64,000 nt of DNA from UBA12018 sp051656605 (GTDB lineage: Bacteria; Bacteroidota; Bacteroidia; Bacteroidales; CAMTPD01). The number at the start of each line of letters is the position of its first letter. Position 1 is the stretch's first letter. The notes beneath the pieces were generated by a model, which worked only from the letters and a program-made list of their open reading frames with translations, was not told the origin of the DNA and ran no database searches. Shown here one piece after another: positions 61,687 to 64,000 of this stretch. The DNA lies in assembly GCA_051656605.1 (NCBI GenBank), contig JBOGCF010000040.1, positions 33,080-97,079 on the forward strand, in the 5' to 3' direction. The position numbers and the translations under genes were made by a program.

Positions 61687-63006
61687 ATGAATAGATTATT
61701 TAGACTTGTATTGTTGCTTGCATTGGCAAGTGTGTATCCGTCGGTATATGCATCGACGCAACTAACAGCTTCTGAACAAGTAGCACAGAGTGACCTTGTA
61801 TCAAAGCTTGAAAAGGAAAATCGTTTCTCAGATATAAAGAAGCTCGAAAGTGATCATTATGCCGAAAAGTATGTGTGCTTTATCGATCAACCGCTCGATC
61901 ATGCCAACCAGAATTCGGATCGTTTCAAACAACGTTTTGTGGTAATGCATGTGGGTTTTGATAAGCCGACTGTATTGGTTACCGAAGGGTATGGTGGTGC
62001 TTATGCCATGAATCCTCGATACCGTGAGGAGCTTTCGAAGCTGTTTGATGCAAATGTGGTGTTTGTTGAGCATCGCTACTTCTTGGAGTCTACTCCGCAA
62101 CCACTCGACTGGTCATATCTTACTGCCGAAAATTCTGCGTATGATTTGCATAACGTGACTACGGCTATGAAGAAGATTTATCCTGGTAAGTGGATGAGTA
62201 CGGGGATCAGCAAAGGTGGACAAACGACAATTATCTATCGTACTTTCTTCCCGGAAGATGTAGATATCTCTGTTCCGTATGTGGCTCCGGTGTGTCGCGA
62301 TGTAGAGGATGGACGCCACGAGCCGTTCCTTCGTAAAGTGGGAACGAAGAAAGATCGTCAGATTATTGAGGATTATCAGTTGGAGGTATTGAAGCGTCGA
62401 GAGGAGATTCAACCGATGTTTGAAGCTTACTGCAAAGAGAAAGGGCTTCAATTTAACCTCGGCCAAGAAGAGGTTTTAGATTATACAGTGCTGGAGTATT
62501 CATTCTCGATCTGGCAATGGGGCACTCCTACATCAACCATCCCAACAAAAGATGCATCTACTAAAGAGATTTACGATCATTTGATGAAGATCTGTGCTCC
62601 GGATTATTTCGCAAAGGGTCAATCGACCGAATCGTTCTTTGTGCAAGCTTCGAAGGAATTGGGTTATTATGGATACGATATCAAACCGTTTAAAAAGTAT
62701 TTGAAGGTAAAGGATACGAAGGGTTATTTGAATGCAATTATGCTTCCTGACGGCCTTACAACAACGTTTGATCATACGTTGCACAATAAGATTAATTCGT
62801 TTCTAAAGGCGAACGATCCGAAAATGATCTTCGTTTATGGACAAAATGACCCTTGGACGGCTGCGGGTATTACTTCTCTGAAAAATAAAGAGAATGTATT
62901 TATTGCAGTAGAACCGAATGGAAGCCATTTAGCGCGTATTGGTACGCTTCCGGAAGAGATTAAACAGGAAGTGATGCAACGTATCACAAAATGGCTAAAT
63001 GAATAG
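61687..63006 (+). CDS. S37-family tripeptidyl aminopeptidase (secreted serine peptidase)
   Basis: 439 residues from the ATG at 61687, which yields a signal peptide (LFRLVLLLALASVYPSVYA); the frame opens earlier inside queG. The nucleophile motif GISKGGQT (Ser near residue 180), preceded by KWMSTG, and DWSYLTAENSAYDLHNV are typical of the S37/PS-10 family, with the late Asp and His expected in FVYGQNDPWTAAG and PNGSHLARI. It removes tripeptides from peptide N-termini in the periplasm, together with the DPP4, S41 and M16 enzymes of this window. Closed by a strong terminator. Confidence 0.88.
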   Translation: MNRLFRLVLLLALASVYPSVYASTQLTASEQVAQSDLVSKLEKENRFSDIKKLESDHYAEKYVCFIDQPLDHANQNSDRFKQRFVVMHVGFDKPTVLVTEGYGGAYAMNPRYREELSKLFDANVVFVEHRYFLESTPQPLDWSYLTAENSAYDLHNVTTAMKKIYPGKWMSTGISKGGQTTIIYRTFFPEDVDISVPYVAPVCRDVEDGRHEPFLRKVGTKKDRQIIEDYQLEVLKRREEIQPMFEAYCKEKGLQFNLGQEEVLDYTVLEYSFSIWQWGTPTSTIPTKDASTKEIYDHLMKICAPDYFAKGQSTESFFVQASKELGYYGYDIKPFKKYLKVKDTKGYLNAIMLPDGLTTTFDHTLHNKINSFLKANDPKMIFVYGQNDPWTAAGITSLKNKENVFIAVEPNGSHLARIGTLPEEIKQEVMQRITKWLNE

Positions 63007-63027
63007 CATATAAATCGAATAGATACG

Positions 63028-63070
63028 ATAACGGCTCATTGAAGTTAGTCTTCAATGAGCCGTTATTATT
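63028..63070. terminator. Terminator after the S37 gene, shared with the convergent acetyltransferase
   Basis: Perfect 17-bp stem: ATAACGGCTCATTGAAG (63028-63044) with 63050-63066, loop of five, followed by a T-rich tract (TATTATTTT). Confidence 0.9.
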
Positions 63071-63505
63071 TTAATTGGAGTGAAATGTCATGACTAATTC
63101 CTCGAGCCCTGTTGTTTCATCAACTTGCGACTTGCTAATCTTAAATCCTTGCTGTTTGTAAAAGGATATGGAACGGTTGTTGTCTTTAAATACGGATAAC
63201 GATAGTCGTGGATAGAGTGACTTTGCATGATTCATCAATGACTTACCAATGCCAATGCCTTGCTTGCTCGGAATCACAAATATTGCTGCAATGTGATCAT
63301 CAACCAAAGAGATGAAGCCGAGTACATCTTCTGTTATATCATCAACATATACGAAGGTAATACTTGACGGTAAATACAAATTGCGCATATCGTCCATTTT
63401 AGACTCCCAAAAGCAACTTTCAATAAAGTTATGAGCAATGATTGATGCTTCTAACCAAATTGCTAGAATCTTCTCGATATCATCTGTTCTGTATTCTCGT
63501 ATCAT
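63071..63505 (-). CDS. GNAT-family N-acetyltransferase (YiaC-like)
   Basis: 144 residues. MIREYRTDDIEKILAIWLEAS... HNFIESCFWES, then AIFVIPSKQGIGIGKSLMNHA (acetyl-CoA P-loop QGIGIG, about residues 80-86) and NRSISFYKQQGFKI. The segment order and several words closely match E. coli YiaC, a protein lysine acetyltransferase, which suggests the same role, though small-molecule targets cannot be excluded. It stands alone, convergent with the S37 gene and upstream of the rRNA operon end. Confidence 0.87.
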   Translation of the reverse strand: MIREYRTDDIEKILAIWLEASIIAHNFIESCFWESKMDDMRNLYLPSSITFVYVDDITEDVLGFISLVDDHIAAIFVIPSKQGIGIGKSLMNHAKSLYPRLSLSVFKDNNRSISFYKQQGFKISKSQVDETTGLEELVMTFHSN

Positions 63506-63829
63506 ATCAACAATTGATTAGAATAGCTCTTATATTTATAGAAACAATAAACTGTAAAAAGGTTGCTGAATATAATGGAAAGGTTATCTAAATAATCTCT
63601 ATCGACTTTCATCGAAGGGTAGTATCGATAATTGAAATGAATTTATAATTGAGGAGCTAAAGACGTATAAACACGACTCTCCTAACGGAAATGATGCATT
63701 TCTCCAACGTTTGAGACAAAGCCTAAATTTATCAATCTCATATGAAACTGAGATAGGTCTAGTTTATCAGGTAAGCCATAGCTGTCCTACTTAAAACATT
63801 TTTACCCAACGAATTGACGGGATACAAAA
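63506..63829. other. Gene-free region between the acetyltransferase and the rRNA operon terminator
   Basis: About 320 bases. A short inverted repeat (TCTCA-tatgaaac-TGAGA near 63739-63756) and an interrupted frame of about 40 codons (plus strand, about 63672-63795) are seen, but no supportable gene. It could be a remnant or a dispersed repeat. Confidence 0.4.
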
Positions 63830-63859
63830 AAAGCGAGTCAATCTTTCGACTGACTCGCT
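63830..63859 (-). terminator. Terminator of the rRNA operon
   Basis: On the minus strand AGCGAGTCA (63859-63851) pairs with TGACTCGCT (63840-63832), with extra pairing at the loop (GA/TC), and runs into a T-run (63832-63826). It lies about 24 bases after the 5S gene. Confidence 0.87.
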
Positions 63860-63883
63860 CTATTGTTTGCTCTCTGCGAGCTA

Positions 63884-63993
63884 AAACGGCGACTATCTAC
63901 TCTCCCACTATACGCAGTACCATCGACGCTATTGGGCTTAACTTCTCTGTTCGAAATGGGAAGAGGTGGAACCCCAACGCTATAACCACCTTA
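63884..63993 (-). rRNA. rrf: 5S ribosomal RNA
   Basis: Read on the minus strand, GGTGGTTATAGCGTTGGGG, CCACCTCTTCCCATTTCGAA, CAGAGAAGTTAAGCCCAATA and GTGGGAGAGTAGATAGTCGC are the conserved blocks of bacterial 5S rRNA (loop B/C CCATTTCGAACAGAGAAGTTAAG core). Length about 110 bases. The two ends (GGTGG and GTCGCC) close helix I. The 23S gene should lie to the right, beyond the window. Ends are approximate within a few bases. Confidence 0.95.
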
Positions 63994-64000
63994 ATATCTT

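Overview
The window comes from a chromosome of the Bacteroidota, most likely order Bacteroidales. The signs are outer-membrane barrels with carboxypeptidase-regulatory N-domains, a succinate dehydrogenase/fumarate reductase of the cytochrome b type, a BACON-domain lipoprotein, an S37 tripeptidyl aminopeptidase, a DUF2723 membrane protein, almost no Shine-Dalgarno sites, and many promoters with the Bacteroides -7 element TAnnTTTG (often TATCTTTG). I cannot assign a genus from sequence alone. Most of the window is ordinary housekeeping chromosome. No insertion sequence, prophage or CRISPR array is visible.

Layout. 1-3224: two tandem outer-membrane barrel proteins, the first cut by the window edge. 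3317-7445 (-): trxA and dnaE. 7630-13186 (+): a complete RND efflux operon (adaptor, pump, outer-membrane channel), meeting truC (-) tail to tail. 13876-14445: gene-free, with a strong candidate small RNA (promoter, about 80-nt transcript, terminator). 14446-17324 (-): dprA, a hotdog thioesterase and a U32/TrhP-type protein. 17416-18402 (+): dusB. 18463-19467 (-): an NAD-dependent epimerase. 19585-22405 (+): rnr and a PAP2 phosphatase. 22557-24758 (+): a plug-domain protein without a barrel. 24825-26096 (-): a lipoprotein joining a BACON domain to what looks like a cholesterol-dependent-cytolysin core without domain 4. 26479-26982 (+): an ECF-type sigma factor. 27051-27209: an array of degenerate 22-23 bp repeats. 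27337-32433 (-): acetyltransferase, parE, coaD and an S41 protease. 32598-36019 (-): the sdhCAB operon with a textbook Bacteroides promoter. 36208-44407 (+): a long co-directional run (FMN-binding protein, serine acetyltransferase, THUMP RNA methyltransferase with a five-fold 84-bp repeat tail, dipeptidyl peptidase IV, purD, a membrane protein, a DedA-family protein). mnmD (-) follows.

45331-49452 (+) holds a TonB-dependent receptor, znuA and znuC, a likely zinc-uptake set that lacks the expected permease gene. 49590-51314 carries two AT-rich tandem leucine-rich-repeat lipoproteins sharing an identical 110-bp 5' block. 51646-52587 is gene-free and contains a second degenerate 22-bp repeat array. 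Then come a beta-propeller lipoprotein (+), an M16 protease (-), a DUF2723 membrane protein with a structured leader (+), a polysaccharide deacetylase, queG, an S37 peptidase, a YiaC-like acetyltransferase (-), and the 5S rRNA gene (-) that ends an rRNA operon extending beyond the right edge.

Themes: cell-envelope proteins and secreted peptidases (S41, S9/DPP4, M16, S37) that fit peptide-based nutrition; six RNA-modification enzymes (TruC, TrhP, DusB, MnmD, QueG, THUMP methyltransferase); and core replication, recombination and respiration genes. The least explained items are the cytolysin-like lipoprotein, the candidate small RNA, the two 22-bp repeat arrays, the LRR lipoprotein pair, the permease-less zinc locus and the structured leader before the DUF2723 gene.
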